Shown: one piece after another, positions 46,070 through 55,071 of the stretch
Position numbering within the stretch: position 1 is the stretch's first letter
Layout: every line of letters begins with the position of its first letter
Source: Bacteroidota bacterium
GTDB lineage: Bacteria > Bacteroidota > Bacteroidia > Chitinophagales > Chitinophagaceae
Assembly (NCBI GenBank): GCA_018266775.1
Contig: JAFDZS010000011.1
Coordinates: 379,245-443,244, forward strand
Length of the DNA: 64,000 nucleotides
Direction of reading: 5' to 3'
The notes under the pieces: model-generated
Told to the model about the DNA's origin: nothing
The model's database searches: none
What the model saw: only the letters and a program-made list of their open reading frames with translations
Position numbers and translations under genes: made by a program

Positions 46070-46249
46070 AGTGTGAATGGTGAATGGTGAACAGGTTAAT
46101 TGGTTAATTAGTTGATTGGTGTAATTAGTGTAATTCGTAATAATTCGTGTTAGCCCAATTCCTGTTCAGTTTCATTTTGGGCGCAATTTACAACCGATTC
46201 CGGCATTCTCCATTAACAAATTATCCATTATTGATTCTCCATTATCAAT

Positions 46250-46257
46250 TAGCTTTG
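46250..46257 (+). promoter_or_regulatory. -7 promoter element before ribF
   Basis: The sequence TAGCTTTG matches TAnnTTTG and ends 11 bp before the ribF ATG, so the message would have almost no leader. Confidence 0.5.
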
Positions 46258-46268
46258 CACCTCATTTT

Positions 46269-47195
46269 ATGCAAGTTCATTACGATATCAACCAACTGCC
46301 TCAATTCCGCAATGCAGTAATCACCATCGGCACTTTTGATGGTGTGCATTTGGGGCACCAGCAAATTATTCACACGCTGAAACAGGCCGCTGCTGCCGCT
46401 GACGGTGAATCAGTGATCATTACTTTTCATCCGCACCCGCGTAAAGTGGTATCGTCTGTTGTAACAGGTATCCGGCTCATCAATACATTGCCGGAAAGAA
46501 TTGAGCTGATGGTTAAAGCTGGTGTGGATCACCTTGTGGTAGTGCCTTTCACTGCTTATTTTGCCCATCAAACTGCCGAAGAATATATCAGTGATTTCCT
46601 GGTAAACAAATTTCATCCTCATACTATTATCATCGGTTATGACCACCGCTTTGGCAAAGAGCGCAGCGGTGATTATCATTTGCTGGAAGAAAAGGCGCCC
46701 CTGTACAATTACCAATTGAAGGAAATTCCCGAACATCTCATGGATGCGGTAAAAGTGAGCAGCAGCCACATCCGCCAGGCTATTCTGCAGGGGCATATTG
46801 AAGAAGCCAATAAATTACTGGGCTATTCTTTTTTCTTTGAAGGTAAAGTGGTGCATGGCGATAAAATTGGCCGCACCATTGGTTACCCTACGGCCAACCT
46901 GGCCAGCACCGATGACGAAAAAATTGTGTTGGGCGATGGTATCTATGCGGTGTACACGGAGGTAAACGGCACAAAGTATAAGGGCATGATGAGTATTGGT
47001 TTCAGGCCAACAGTGAATGGTAAACAACGGGTGACTGAAGTGAATGTTTTTGATTTTAATGAAGAGATTTATGACAGCACCGTTCGTGTATATGTGGTGC
47101 AGTACTTACGCAGCGAAGTAAAGTTTGATGGTTTGGATGCATTGAAACAACAATTGCACCAGGATAAAGTGGATAGTTTGAACTGTTTGGAGTGA
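46269..47195 (+). CDS. ribF: Bifunctional riboflavin kinase/FAD synthetase
   Basis: RibF makes FMN from riboflavin and then FAD. The 308-residue protein has the FAD synthetase (nucleotidyltransferase) half first: VITIGTFDGVHLGHQQII with the HxGH motif, FHPHPR, and YDHRFGKERSGDYHLL, followed by KVSSSHIRQAIL. The C-terminal riboflavin kinase half carries GKVVHGDKIGRTIGYPTAN and GMMSIGFRPTVNG. Cytoplasmic. Its stop is 3 bp before a tandem repeat block. Confidence 0.97.
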   Translation: MQVHYDINQLPQFRNAVITIGTFDGVHLGHQQIIHTLKQAAAAADGESVIITFHPHPRKVVSSVVTGIRLINTLPERIELMVKAGVDHLVVVPFTAYFAHQTAEEYISDFLVNKFHPHTIIIGYDHRFGKERSGDYHLLEEKAPLYNYQLKEIPEHLMDAVKVSSSHIRQAILQGHIEEANKLLGYSFFFEGKVVHGDKIGRTIGYPTANLASTDDEKIVLGDGIYAVYTEVNGTKYKGMMSIGFRPTVNGKQRVTEVNVFDFNEEIYDSTVRVYVVQYLRSEVKFDGLDALKQQLHQDKVDSLNCLE

Positions 47196-47437
47196 GATAT
47201 GGTCTGACGTCCCGTCTGACCATGCGTGGTTTTTTTTCTCACAAAGACACAAAGGCACGGAGTCGAAGAGTGTGGTTACACGCAGAGATGCAGAGGGCGC
47301 AGGGATATGGTCTGACGTCCAGTCTGCCCATGCGTGGATTTTTTTTCTCACAAAAACACGGAGTTAAAGAATTAGGTTGCACGCAGAGATGCAGAGGGCG
47401 CAGGGATATGGTCTGACGTCCCGTCTGACCATTAAGA
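47196..47437. repeat. Tandem repeat block of 108/101 bp with hairpin heads
   Basis: Each unit begins with a near-palindrome 'atggtctgacg' - 'cgtctgaccat' (at 47199-47223, 47307-47331 and 47408-47432), followed by a T tract, 'ctcacaaagacacaaaggca'-type and 'cgcagagatgcagagggcgc' segments. The third copy is only the head. A degenerate head appears at 47789-47819. The hairpin plus T tract could stop ribF transcripts; the other segments are the intergenic words common in several phyla. Confidence 0.8.
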
Positions 47438-47734
47438 TTATTTCTCTTTGTATTTTCTCTTTTTATTTTTCTGATTAATCAAAAAGATTGCAGCAATTAA
47501 TATGAACATGAACCCCAGAGCCATTGCCCCCGGACCGGTGATGGTTACATAACCTCCTGCTCCACGTCTTGGTTTAGCATAGCCCCCCACATAAATTCCT
47601 GTAATAAATAAATATAACCCTGCTAAGAATATAATTGATCCGCAAACCAACATTCCATATAATGGGAAATTCCGATTATACGAATTAAGTGTTTGCTTTT
47701 GATCTTCGGTAACTTTCGGCTTTTTCACTGGCAA
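47438..47734 (-). CDS. Small two-span membrane protein
   Basis: The 98-residue protein has a basic N-terminus, a hydrophobic segment near 28-50 (GMLVCGSIIFLAGLYLFITG), a Gly-rich loop (GGYAKPRRGAGGYVTITGPG) and a second segment near 70-88 (AMALGFMFILIAAIFLI), ending in KKRKYKEK. No ATG lies in frame before the upstream stop; TTG at 47734 or GTG two codons in are the available starts. I do not recognise a family. Confidence 0.6.
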   Translation of the reverse strand: MPVKKPKVTEDQKQTLNSYNRNFPLYGMLVCGSIIFLAGLYLFITGIYVGGYAKPRRGAGGYVTITGPGAMALGFMFILIAAIFLINQKNKKRKYKEK

Positions 47735-47819
47735 ATGTAGTGATATATGGTTTTAAGCACGCAGAGATGTATGGGCTAATCTGTCATCATGGTCAGGCCG
47801 CTGCAGCATCCCGACCATT

Positions 47820-48818
47820 TCATGCGATCATCTTCACCACCATTTCTTTCATCAGCGACGCATCGGGTGTACCTGTATCGCCCACACCCAACGATTTTAA
47901 ATTGTATTGATGCAGCAGCAACAAAATTCTTTCAATGCCTTCATATCCATAATTGCGTATGGTATCCAAAGCATTTTTTACTGCTGTGGCGTTGTAATAG
48001 AAATGTGGTTTTAAACCAGCTTCGCTTTTATCATTCATACCAAAAACAGTATAAATTTTACTGAAGCTGGCGTACAATGCCGGCAGCACCATTTGTATGG
48101 GGCCGGCTTTGGGGTTTCCATCAAAATACTGGATGATGGTAATGGCTTTCGACAAATCTTTTTTAGCAATAGCCGCCTGCAATTCGAATACATTGTATTC
48201 TTTGCTGATGCCAATGAATTCTTCAATATCGTCTTCTGTAATTTCTTTACGCCCTTTCAGGTTTACCGATAACTTATCAATTTCATTAGCCATGCGGCTG
48301 AGGTCGTTACCAATATGCTCTTCCAGCAGCACCATAGCTTTGGAACTGATGGTATACTCTTTCGTGGTCACCATCTCTTTTATCCATTCCTGTATTTTAA
48401 AGTCTTTGATTTTTTCTGAAGTAAGTACTTCAGCATGCTGCTTCAGCAGCTTGGAAAGTTTGGTGCGCTTGTCAAGGTTTTTGGTTTTATACGCCACCAC
48501 AAAAATGGTGGATGCCAGCGGATGCTCCACATAGCTTTCCAGCTTTTCAATGTCTTTCATCTGTTGCGCTTCTTTCAGCACTACCACCTGGCGTTCAGCA
48601 AACATCGGGTAACGCTTGCAGGCATTTACCACGGCAGACCATTCTGCATCACGGCCATAAAAAACAGTGAGGTTGAAACCCGCTTCTGATTCATCCAATA
48701 TCTGGTGTTCGGCATAATTGACCACCATGTCAATGTAGTAATCCTCCTCACCTTCCAGCCAGTAAATGGGCTTAAAATTTTTCTTTTTCCAGTCGTTGAT
48801 GATCTTTTCTGCACTCAT
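47820..48818 (-). CDS. holA: DNA polymerase III subunit delta
   Basis: HolA is the wrench of the clamp loader that opens the sliding clamp. The 332-residue protein has the family pattern: IYWLEGEEDYYIDMVVNYAE, LTVFYGRDAEWSAVVNACKR, MFAERQVVVLKEAQQM, a region of coiled helices and VFELQAAIAKKDLSKAITI followed by a C-terminal collar domain. Cytoplasmic. A TAnnTTTG element lies 4 bases before its ATG, so the message would be nearly leaderless. Confidence 0.95.
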   Translation of the reverse strand: MSAEKIINDWKKKNFKPIYWLEGEEDYYIDMVVNYAEHQILDESEAGFNLTVFYGRDAEWSAVVNACKRYPMFAERQVVVLKEAQQMKDIEKLESYVEHPLASTIFVVAYKTKNLDKRTKLSKLLKQHAEVLTSEKIKDFKIQEWIKEMVTTKEYTISSKAMVLLEEHIGNDLSRMANEIDKLSVNLKGRKEITEDDIEEFIGISKEYNVFELQAAIAKKDLSKAITIIQYFDGNPKAGPIQMVLPALYASFSKIYTVFGMNDKSEAGLKPHFYYNATAVKNALDTIRNYGYEGIERILLLLHQYNLKSLGVGDTGTPDASLMKEMVVKMIA

Positions 48819-48822
48819 GGTT

Positions 48823-48830
48823 CAAAGATA
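48823..48830 (-). promoter_or_regulatory. -7 promoter element of holA
   Basis: TATCTTTG on the minus strand is an exact TAnnTTTG match, 4 bp before the holA ATG. Confidence 0.5.
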
Positions 48831-48975
48831 AAAGTTTTGCATCACCTGTAAGACTGCGCTTAAATGTAAAACTGGCATAATTTTCGCCGTTACAGGCTCA
48901 ACTCATGCCCAAAACCAATTTATCAACATATTCACACTGTCTTGCTTTTACATTCTTTTTAACTCAGTGAATGAA

Positions 48976-48983
48976 TACTTTTG
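48976..48983 (+). promoter_or_regulatory. -7 promoter element before the 49008 gene
   Basis: TACTTTTG fits TAnnTTTG, with the ATG 24 bp downstream. Confidence 0.4.
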
Positions 48984-49007
48984 TTTTACTTAAAAAACCT
49001 ATTGACT

Positions 49008-50012
49008 ATGGCATATGAAAATTTTCCCGGATCAGACACCCCACAAACCCCTGCTCCGGCTCCCCAAAAAAACAACATGCGCAACCTGCTTACCGGCGGT
49101 TTACTGTTGGCCTTGTTAGGCACCTGGGGCTATATCATTTATGATAAGAATAAAACCAAAGAAACGATTCAGCAGAAAGACACTCAACTGGCTACCACCT
49201 CCAGCGACCGTGACCAATTGCGTAAAGAACTGGATGACGCTACTATGCGGTACGACATGATCAAAACGCAAAGTGCTGACATGTCTCACTCCAAAGACAG
49301 TGTGATCACACAACGTGACAGGGACATTGCTGAAAAACGGTTAAAGATTCAGCAGTTGCTTACCAAGGTAAATGCTACGAAAGAAGAACTGGCACAAGCC
49401 AAAACTTTGATCTCGTCTTTAAATACCGATATTGAAGGATATAAAACACAGATTGAAACCCTGCAGGGCGAGAAACTGGTACTGACCCAGGAAAAAGAAC
49501 AGGTGACCAAAGAACGTGACCAGGCAAGAAAAGAAACAGATGATGCGAAAGAAGTAATTAAACAGAAAGAAGATGTAATTGACATTGGCTCTACTTTACA
49601 CGCCAGCAATTTTAATATCGTTGGTATCAATGAAAGGAAAAATGGTAAAGAAAAAACCACTTCCACCGCCAAACGTGTTGATAAGATCCGCATTTCGTTT
49701 GACGTTGATGAAAACCGCATTACACAATCCGGCAGTAAAACTTTATTCATCTGCATCACCGATCCTAAAGGAAACCCTGTAACGGTTGAAGCATTGGGTT
49801 CCGGTACGTTTACAACCAGGGAAGGTGAAAATAAATTCTTTACACAAAAAGTAGAGATCAACTATACACAAGGCCAGCGCCAAACTGTTAATGTTGACTG
49901 GAAACAAAACAGCAATTTTGAAACCGGCGATTATAAAATTGAAGTGTACAACAATGGCTTTAAAATTGGTGAAGGTGTAAGAAGTTTTAAGAAAGGCGGA
50001 TTATTTGGATAG
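49008..50012 (+). CDS. Membrane-anchored coiled-coil protein
   Basis: The 334-residue protein starts at MAYENFPGSDTPQTP. A Pro-rich head is followed by one hydrophobic helix near residues 27-44 (NLLTGGLLLALLGTWGYIIY), a long charged coiled coil to about residue 195 (DRDIAEKRLKIQQLLTKVNA, EKLVLTQEKEQVTKERDQ), and a C-terminal beta domain (DKIRISFDVDENRITQSGS, LFICITDPKGNPVTVEAL, GDYKIEVYNNGFKIGEGV). The start is fixed at 49008; an extended frame begins upstream. Families of this type are common in Bacteroidota; I do not know a function. The beta domain is periplasmic if the topology is N-in. Confidence 0.8.
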   Translation: MAYENFPGSDTPQTPAPAPQKNNMRNLLTGGLLLALLGTWGYIIYDKNKTKETIQQKDTQLATTSSDRDQLRKELDDATMRYDMIKTQSADMSHSKDSVITQRDRDIAEKRLKIQQLLTKVNATKEELAQAKTLISSLNTDIEGYKTQIETLQGEKLVLTQEKEQVTKERDQARKETDDAKEVIKQKEDVIDIGSTLHASNFNIVGINERKNGKEKTTSTAKRVDKIRISFDVDENRITQSGSKTLFICITDPKGNPVTVEALGSGTFTTREGENKFFTQKVEINYTQGQRQTVNVDWKQNSNFETGDYKIEVYNNGFKIGEGVRSFKKGGLFG

Positions 50013-50035
50013 ATACTACGCTCGTTCTATATATG

Positions 50036-50068
50036 AAATCACACTCTTACCAGGTGTGATTTTTTTTG
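50036..50068 (+). terminator. Terminator of the coiled-coil gene
   Basis: A perfect 9-bp stem with a 9-base loop, followed by a run of T on the plus strand, about 25 bp past the stop. Confidence 0.85.
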
Positions 50069-50179
50069 CTTGTTACTCACCACGCACTACGGCACAATGA
50101 AATCAGGGAAGATAAGTGTAATCAATGTCGCCTGTGTTCTGTTCTATTGCCGCAGATGCGCAGATGATGCTACGCATAA

Positions 50180-50316
50180 ATTTTTGCTCACAGCGGCACA
50201 AAGGCCAGAGAAATATAGAATGCTTCGCATTTTTTTTGCCGGAAAGACGGTAAGACAGAAAGAAAACCCTTCATCACTTTATATACCTATATACTTTATT
50301 TACTTTTATACTTAAC
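50180..50316. repeat. Intergenic repeat block D
   Basis: This carries one full unit of the repeat seen at 9530-9897 and 11025-11298. On the plus strand it runs through 'ctcacagcggcacaaaggcc', 'tagaatgcttcgcatt', a 'gccggaaagacggtaagaca' segment and the tail 'ctttatatacctatatac' plus 'tttatttacttttatact'. It ends 9 bp before the complement of the stop codon of the outer-membrane protein gene. The preceding 110 bases have no gene and show fragments of similar words. Confidence 0.75.
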
Positions 50317-50322
50317 CCCCAA

Positions 50323-53300
50323 CTACAAAATCGCCCTGATAGCCGCCCGCCCCGTATGAATAATTCTTCCATCGCCGGGTTTACGGCCTTCGTACTGAAT
50401 GTTCACTTCAAAATTTCCGGCCAGCTTCCGGGTATAATCGACATTCCACAGATAGTTTTTACCAGGCAATAGACCATCCAGTAATACGTAACCCACTGTT
50501 GTATTTGCCGCACCGGGATAAGCCGTAAAATTAATCTGGTTCAGTGTGAATTTTGCATTGAGTGTGCTGTTATTGAGTATACTGTACAGCATTTCTGCAA
50601 TCAATGCATTGGCGGTGGCTTTTTCCATTGAGTCGATGGTGTTGCGTTTGTTCTGCAAGCTATAGGTAATGCTTACCCGAAATGTTGATTTATAAGAATA
50701 CACCAGTGACGGATCTATACTGTTTTGTTCCACATGATAATTGCGGTTATTGAATTTTACTCCGCTTGTATTGAGCTCGTTGATGCCCTGGCGAAAACCG
50801 ATATTGGTTGAAAAATTCCTGTTCAGGTTCCATCTTACTTTACCCGACAAGTTACGCTGCTTGCGGCTTTCAAAACCATAAGACAATAATGCTTTATTAT
50901 TGCTGAGTGAGTGCGTAACATCAAAACCCCATTTGGTGCTGTTGCGGTTATAATAATAACTGTTGCTTAAAAATGAATTAAGGGAAAGCAATGTAGTATC
51001 CACCAGTTTACGGGTAAAAGGATTAAACTGGAAATTGCCATTGGCAATATTTTTTTTGTTGATCTGCAATGCTGAACTGGTGTTGGAGCGATACAACAAC
51101 TTGTTCAGCCCATGAAGGTTATGTGCATGCATGGCCAGCTTAGGTACAATATCAAGATTGTAATTAAACTGAACATAATTGGCTTTTACGTATTGATTGG
51201 TTGGTGTGAAGAGTTTAATATAAGTACGCTGATCAGGATACAAAGCAATTTCGAATTCATTCAGTTCTTTAATGCCGTTATTGTTATAGTCGATCCAGGT
51301 ATATTCCCCCTGCCCAGCCGGCACTTCAAAAAAAGTATATTCCCGCTTCTGCTCCTGCCCTGCACCCAGTTCATACAACACAGATCCATTCAATAATCCT
51401 TTCCATTCTTTAAAATTATATTCAGTACGGCCCAGTAAACTCTCATCTGCTTTTTGCGAACTGATGGCGGCATTGATGATATGCAGTTTGCGGTAAGTGA
51501 TATTCATTCTCAACTGGCGGTTTTCATTCCTCATCACTTCAGTGGTGAAATTGAAATTATCACTCTTATCAGCCTGTTGTAATTTGGTTTGTACCGGCAG
51601 GCGGTCTGTGCGTGTAAAATAAGATACACCCCATTTGTTTTGTTTCTGCTGGTCTGATTTTAAATACAATTGCCAGGTGCTGAATGCAAAACTTAACGCA
51701 TTGAGTGTATCAGTTGCAGCGTTACGCTGTGTATTAAATTCACCGGTATAGTTGATACCAAACTGCATCTTCTTTAATTGCACCAGTTCTTTAGCAACAT
51801 CAATGGTTGGCCGCAGGTAAATGCCTTTATCAGTTTGCGTACTGGTATTGGTAAGACTGATGCTGTTGGTAAACTTCCAGTTTTTTACAGCAGTGTAATT
51901 ACTTACCTGTTGCCTGATGCCGCTGTAATGATCGCTGCGTTTATAATTCGCAATTTCATATGCGTAGTAGTTATTTTTCTTATCCGCAACTTTTACTGAA
52001 GCATTGGCGAGTTGTTCATCTGCCGCATCTACAACAAAAGGCAATCCCCAGTTACGCAGGTATTCCACATCACGCAGCCGTTCCAGTGGTTTAAATAATG
52101 CCTGCACATATTCAAAACCCAAATTGGTTTGCAATGTCATCGGTTTATTAAATAATTCCACTTTCCTGTCTTTAGTTTCAAACTGCAGCTTTGCTGCATA
52201 GCCTTTATCATTGCCTTTATCTTTAGTGGAGAATAAGTTCACGTCGTAATTACTCATGGCCGTTTCCACCTTCAGTTTGGTATTGGCAGAAAATAAATAT
52301 TCACCGCCAACAGAAATAACCTGCTGCTTTTTTGGTGCAACCAAAAGAATCACCGGCGCCCATTCGCCTTGTTTTACTCCGGCTGTATTGGGTGCAACCC
52401 AGTAATACACTTTACCATTCACGGCGTTCTGCAAAGGCATATAATTTCCTTTTCCGGGGCCAACATAAGTGAACGATAAATTGTATAAAGTATCTGTTGG
52501 GTTTACAGAGAACACATAAATGGAATCATGCAGTGTTCCGTTATACAATGTGTCAATCTTTTTGTATAAAATTTTATCGGTGGCAAAAGTATCTCTTACA
52601 GCATTTTGATAAAAAGCGGTATCCACACCATCACCAATATTTGCCAGAAATTGTTTTTGTTTAATGTCCAGCACCTGGTTGATGGACGTATTTTTTGAAT
52701 CCTGGTTGCTGAATGCACCAACCGTTAAAATGAATTTGTTATTAAAGTTCAACTCATCATTTCCATAAAACTGTGCATTAAGATAATTGCGGTCGGCGTA
52801 TTCAAATTCAACCTGTATCCTTTTATCTTTTGTAATTAAATTCTTTTGTGTAAACGTTAATTCAGCTGTGTTATAGTTGATGACATAATCCTGGTCTTCG
52901 CCGCGTTGCATCAGTTGCCCGTCAATAAATACTCTTTCCGTTCCGGCCAGTATTACAAAGTATACTTCGTTATTGGCACCCTGCAAACGGTATGGCCCCT
53001 GGTTACCTTCTACCGGTGTTAAAATATTACGGGTAAATTTTCCTTTTGCCACAGCGCCGCTTACCAGCAATGAATTGCTGAGTTGTTTATTGATCTTGTT
53101 TTCTGTAATAAACGATACGCCCTGCAGCCGTTTATAAAAATTGAGAAAATAATTTTTACTCTGCCTGATATCAATATCGCCAAAATTGGCCTGCCAGCCT
53201 TTCTTTCTTACCTGCAGATAAATTTTATCAAAGTCGCGGAGGTCTTGCGTATTGCCATCCGGTTGTATAGGAATGTTATTATCCGTAATCGCTGCTGTCA

Positions 53301-53820
53301 GCAATAAACTATCGCCAATATAACCGCTCAGTTGCAGGTTTAAACTGGAGCTGACCACCGCATCCTGGCTGTTACCAAATGATATGCCGCGGCCAAAACT
53401 TCCTTCAGATTTTACATTACCAAAATCAAACAAAGGGTTGCCCTGTTGCTGGTTGTTTAAACGAAAAGTAACGGGATTGCTGTTGATAAAATTATAACGG
53501 ATGCTGTCATAATTATACCGTTTCACCACAGCATTCAGCCGGAATGGAAAAACGCGGTAGGTTATGGTTACAGCAGGCACAGCCGGTTTTTTGATCCACG
53601 TTAAAGTGGCATTCACTTCATCAATCCTGTAGTCTGATGCAGGTACATTTTCCACAACAACTGAATTGGGAATGATGCTGACAGAGTCCAGCCTGACAAC
53701 CGTACTGTTTACAGGCACTAATTTTTTGCGCAGGTTGGATAATGCTGACGGCTTTTGTGCAAACAGGCTTTGCACGAGTAATAATAATGCAGCGAACAGG
53801 TATATCCGGGGGTGCTTCAA
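50323..53820 (-). CDS. Giant outer-membrane protein with SprA-like C-terminus
   Basis: The 1165-residue protein has a signal peptide (MKHPRIYLFAALLLLVQSLFAQ) and then mostly beta-strand sequence with many alternating Asn, Thr and aromatic residues. A large part of the second half reads like strands of a beta barrel, and the C-terminus, YEGRKPGDGRIIHTGRAAIR, resembles the ends of SprA-type proteins (from memory). Asp844 to Glu857 (DYNNNGIKELNEFE) is an EF-hand-like calcium loop. The start is TTG: the upstream frame has a stop four codons before it. The exact role is unknown; SprA itself is the type IX secretion pore, but this protein is half the usual SprA length. Confidence 0.75.
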   Translation of the reverse strand: MKHPRIYLFAALLLLVQSLFAQKPSALSNLRKKLVPVNSTVVRLDSVSIIPNSVVVENVPASDYRIDEVNATLTWIKKPAVPAVTITYRVFPFRLNAVVKRYNYDSIRYNFINSNPVTFRLNNQQQGNPLFDFGNVKSEGSFGRGISFGNSQDAVVSSSLNLQLSGYIGDSLLLTAAITDNNIPIQPDGNTQDLRDFDKIYLQVRKKGWQANFGDIDIRQSKNYFLNFYKRLQGVSFITENKINKQLSNSLLVSGAVAKGKFTRNILTPVEGNQGPYRLQGANNEVYFVILAGTERVFIDGQLMQRGEDQDYVINYNTAELTFTQKNLITKDKRIQVEFEYADRNYLNAQFYGNDELNFNNKFILTVGAFSNQDSKNTSINQVLDIKQKQFLANIGDGVDTAFYQNAVRDTFATDKILYKKIDTLYNGTLHDSIYVFSVNPTDTLYNLSFTYVGPGKGNYMPLQNAVNGKVYYWVAPNTAGVKQGEWAPVILLVAPKKQQVISVGGEYLFSANTKLKVETAMSNYDVNLFSTKDKGNDKGYAAKLQFETKDRKVELFNKPMTLQTNLGFEYVQALFKPLERLRDVEYLRNWGLPFVVDAADEQLANASVKVADKKNNYYAYEIANYKRSDHYSGIRQQVSNYTAVKNWKFTNSISLTNTSTQTDKGIYLRPTIDVAKELVQLKKMQFGINYTGEFNTQRNAATDTLNALSFAFSTWQLYLKSDQQKQNKWGVSYFTRTDRLPVQTKLQQADKSDNFNFTTEVMRNENRQLRMNITYRKLHIINAAISSQKADESLLGRTEYNFKEWKGLLNGSVLYELGAGQEQKREYTFFEVPAGQGEYTWIDYNNNGIKELNEFEIALYPDQRTYIKLFTPTNQYVKANYVQFNYNLDIVPKLAMHAHNLHGLNKLLYRSNTSSALQINKKNIANGNFQFNPFTRKLVDTTLLSLNSFLSNSYYYNRNSTKWGFDVTHSLSNNKALLSYGFESRKQRNLSGKVRWNLNRNFSTNIGFRQGINELNTSGVKFNNRNYHVEQNSIDPSLVYSYKSTFRVSITYSLQNKRNTIDSMEKATANALIAEMLYSILNNSTLNAKFTLNQINFTAYPGAANTTVGYVLLDGLLPGKNYLWNVDYTRKLAGNFEVNIQYEGRKPGDGRIIHTGRAAIRAIL

Positions 53821-53926
53821 CAGTTTTTAGATTAGTAATGCTTAAAATTACCAATTATTGTTCAAGATGGATAAAATGAATCCTGCGTTGCCTGTTAAAG
53901 CAGCCCCGGCTGGTAAAATCCTGTTA

Positions 53927-55069
53927 TTATTCTTCCTTATTCTGCATTTTCATCAATACCGCATAAGCATTTTTTACAACTATGCTGGTGGTGGTGATGT
54001 TCGGCAAATCAGTAACTATCGCGGTTACACCATTTGCTGTTGTACCGGTCTGTACTGCTTTCATTTCAAAATGATTACTGCCCCGCTGAAGAAAAATATA
54101 TTGTTTGTCGCCAAACCGAACCACTGCTTCTTCAGGTACCAGTACAGAAGCGGCCTGTTCCAGCACTATGGCTGCATTAAGAAACATGCCCGGCAGCAAA
54201 TTATGCGTATTATTCTCAAAATGGCAATGCACCATCGCACTCCTGTCTGCATCAAGGTTCTGGCTTATCAGTATCACTTCTGCATCGTAGGTTTTTGAAG
54301 TATCATTTACCAGATGAGCCTTTATTTTCTGGCCAATTTTGATATATGGCAGATCCTTTTCAAACACTTTTAAGGCAAGATGAAGATCCTCGGGGTTCAC
54401 CAGTTCAAACAATATTTCTGATGGGTTGACGTATTTGCCAATATTTACTTTTACTGAAGATACATAACCATTAATGGGCGCATATATATTGATAGAACGG
54501 CTGATCTTATTTTCATCCAGTGTAGCCGGGTTGAGGCCGATCATCAGCAATTTTTCTTTGAGGCTGTTCAGCACCACTTTTTCCACTTCATATTCAGAAG
54601 CAACCTGTTCAAATACTTTATCACTGGCCGTTTTGGTTTCATTCAACGCTTTCTGCCGTTCATATTCTTTTTGTAAAAAAAATGTTTTGGATTTTGCTAC
54701 AAGAAAATCTTGTTGCAGCTGAATCAATGCCTGGTCTTCCATTACTGCTATGATTTGCCCTTTACTTACTTTCATTCCCGGTAACAAATGTGTACTTTTT
54801 AAATAGCCGCCCAACGGAAAACTTACCGATACCATATTCTGCGGCGGCACATCCACCAATCCATTCACTTTTAGTGTGGTGCTGATGTTTCCCAGTTCAG
54901 GTTTTCCAAGGGCAATGCCTGCATTTTTCAGCTGTGCCTCAGTTAAAGAAACTATTGATTCGTTTGCCGCATTTGCAGCGGCGTTATCGCTTTTTTGTTC
55001 ATTATTGGTACAGGAAATAACAAACAATAAGGAGGTTAAAAAAATTATGTTATACTTCATAATGTTCAT
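53927..55069 (-). CDS. RND efflux periplasmic adaptor (CzcB/CusB-like)
   Basis: The 380-residue lipoprotein (lipobox FVISC after MKYNIIFLTSLL; the first ATG is three codons upstream) shows the order of a membrane fusion protein: beta-barrel/lipoyl segment with VSFPLGGYLKSTHLLPGMKV, helical hairpin with VAKSKTFFLQKEYERQKALN, INGYVSSVKVNIGKYVNPSE and the membrane-proximal domain LVPEEAVVRFGDKQYIFL. It links the inner-membrane pump to its outer-membrane channel and carries metal ions or drugs. It is the last gene of the CzcA operon, overlapping closely with the previous gene (2 bp gap). Confidence 0.92.
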   Translation of the reverse strand: MNIMKYNIIFLTSLLFVISCTNNEQKSDNAAANAANESIVSLTEAQLKNAGIALGKPELGNISTTLKVNGLVDVPPQNMVSVSFPLGGYLKSTHLLPGMKVSKGQIIAVMEDQALIQLQQDFLVAKSKTFFLQKEYERQKALNETKTASDKVFEQVASEYEVEKVVLNSLKEKLLMIGLNPATLDENKISRSINIYAPINGYVSSVKVNIGKYVNPSEILFELVNPEDLHLALKVFEKDLPYIKIGQKIKAHLVNDTSKTYDAEVILISQNLDADRSAMVHCHFENNTHNLLPGMFLNAAIVLEQAASVLVPEEAVVRFGDKQYIFLQRGSNHFEMKAVQTGTTANGVTAIVTDLPNITTTSIVVKNAYAVLMKMQNKEE

Positions 55070-55071
55070 GT

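Noticed and set aside
46075..46215. AT-rich repeats before purM as a mobile element
   Set aside because: Only short degenerate words; no inverted ends, no duplicated target, no open frame.
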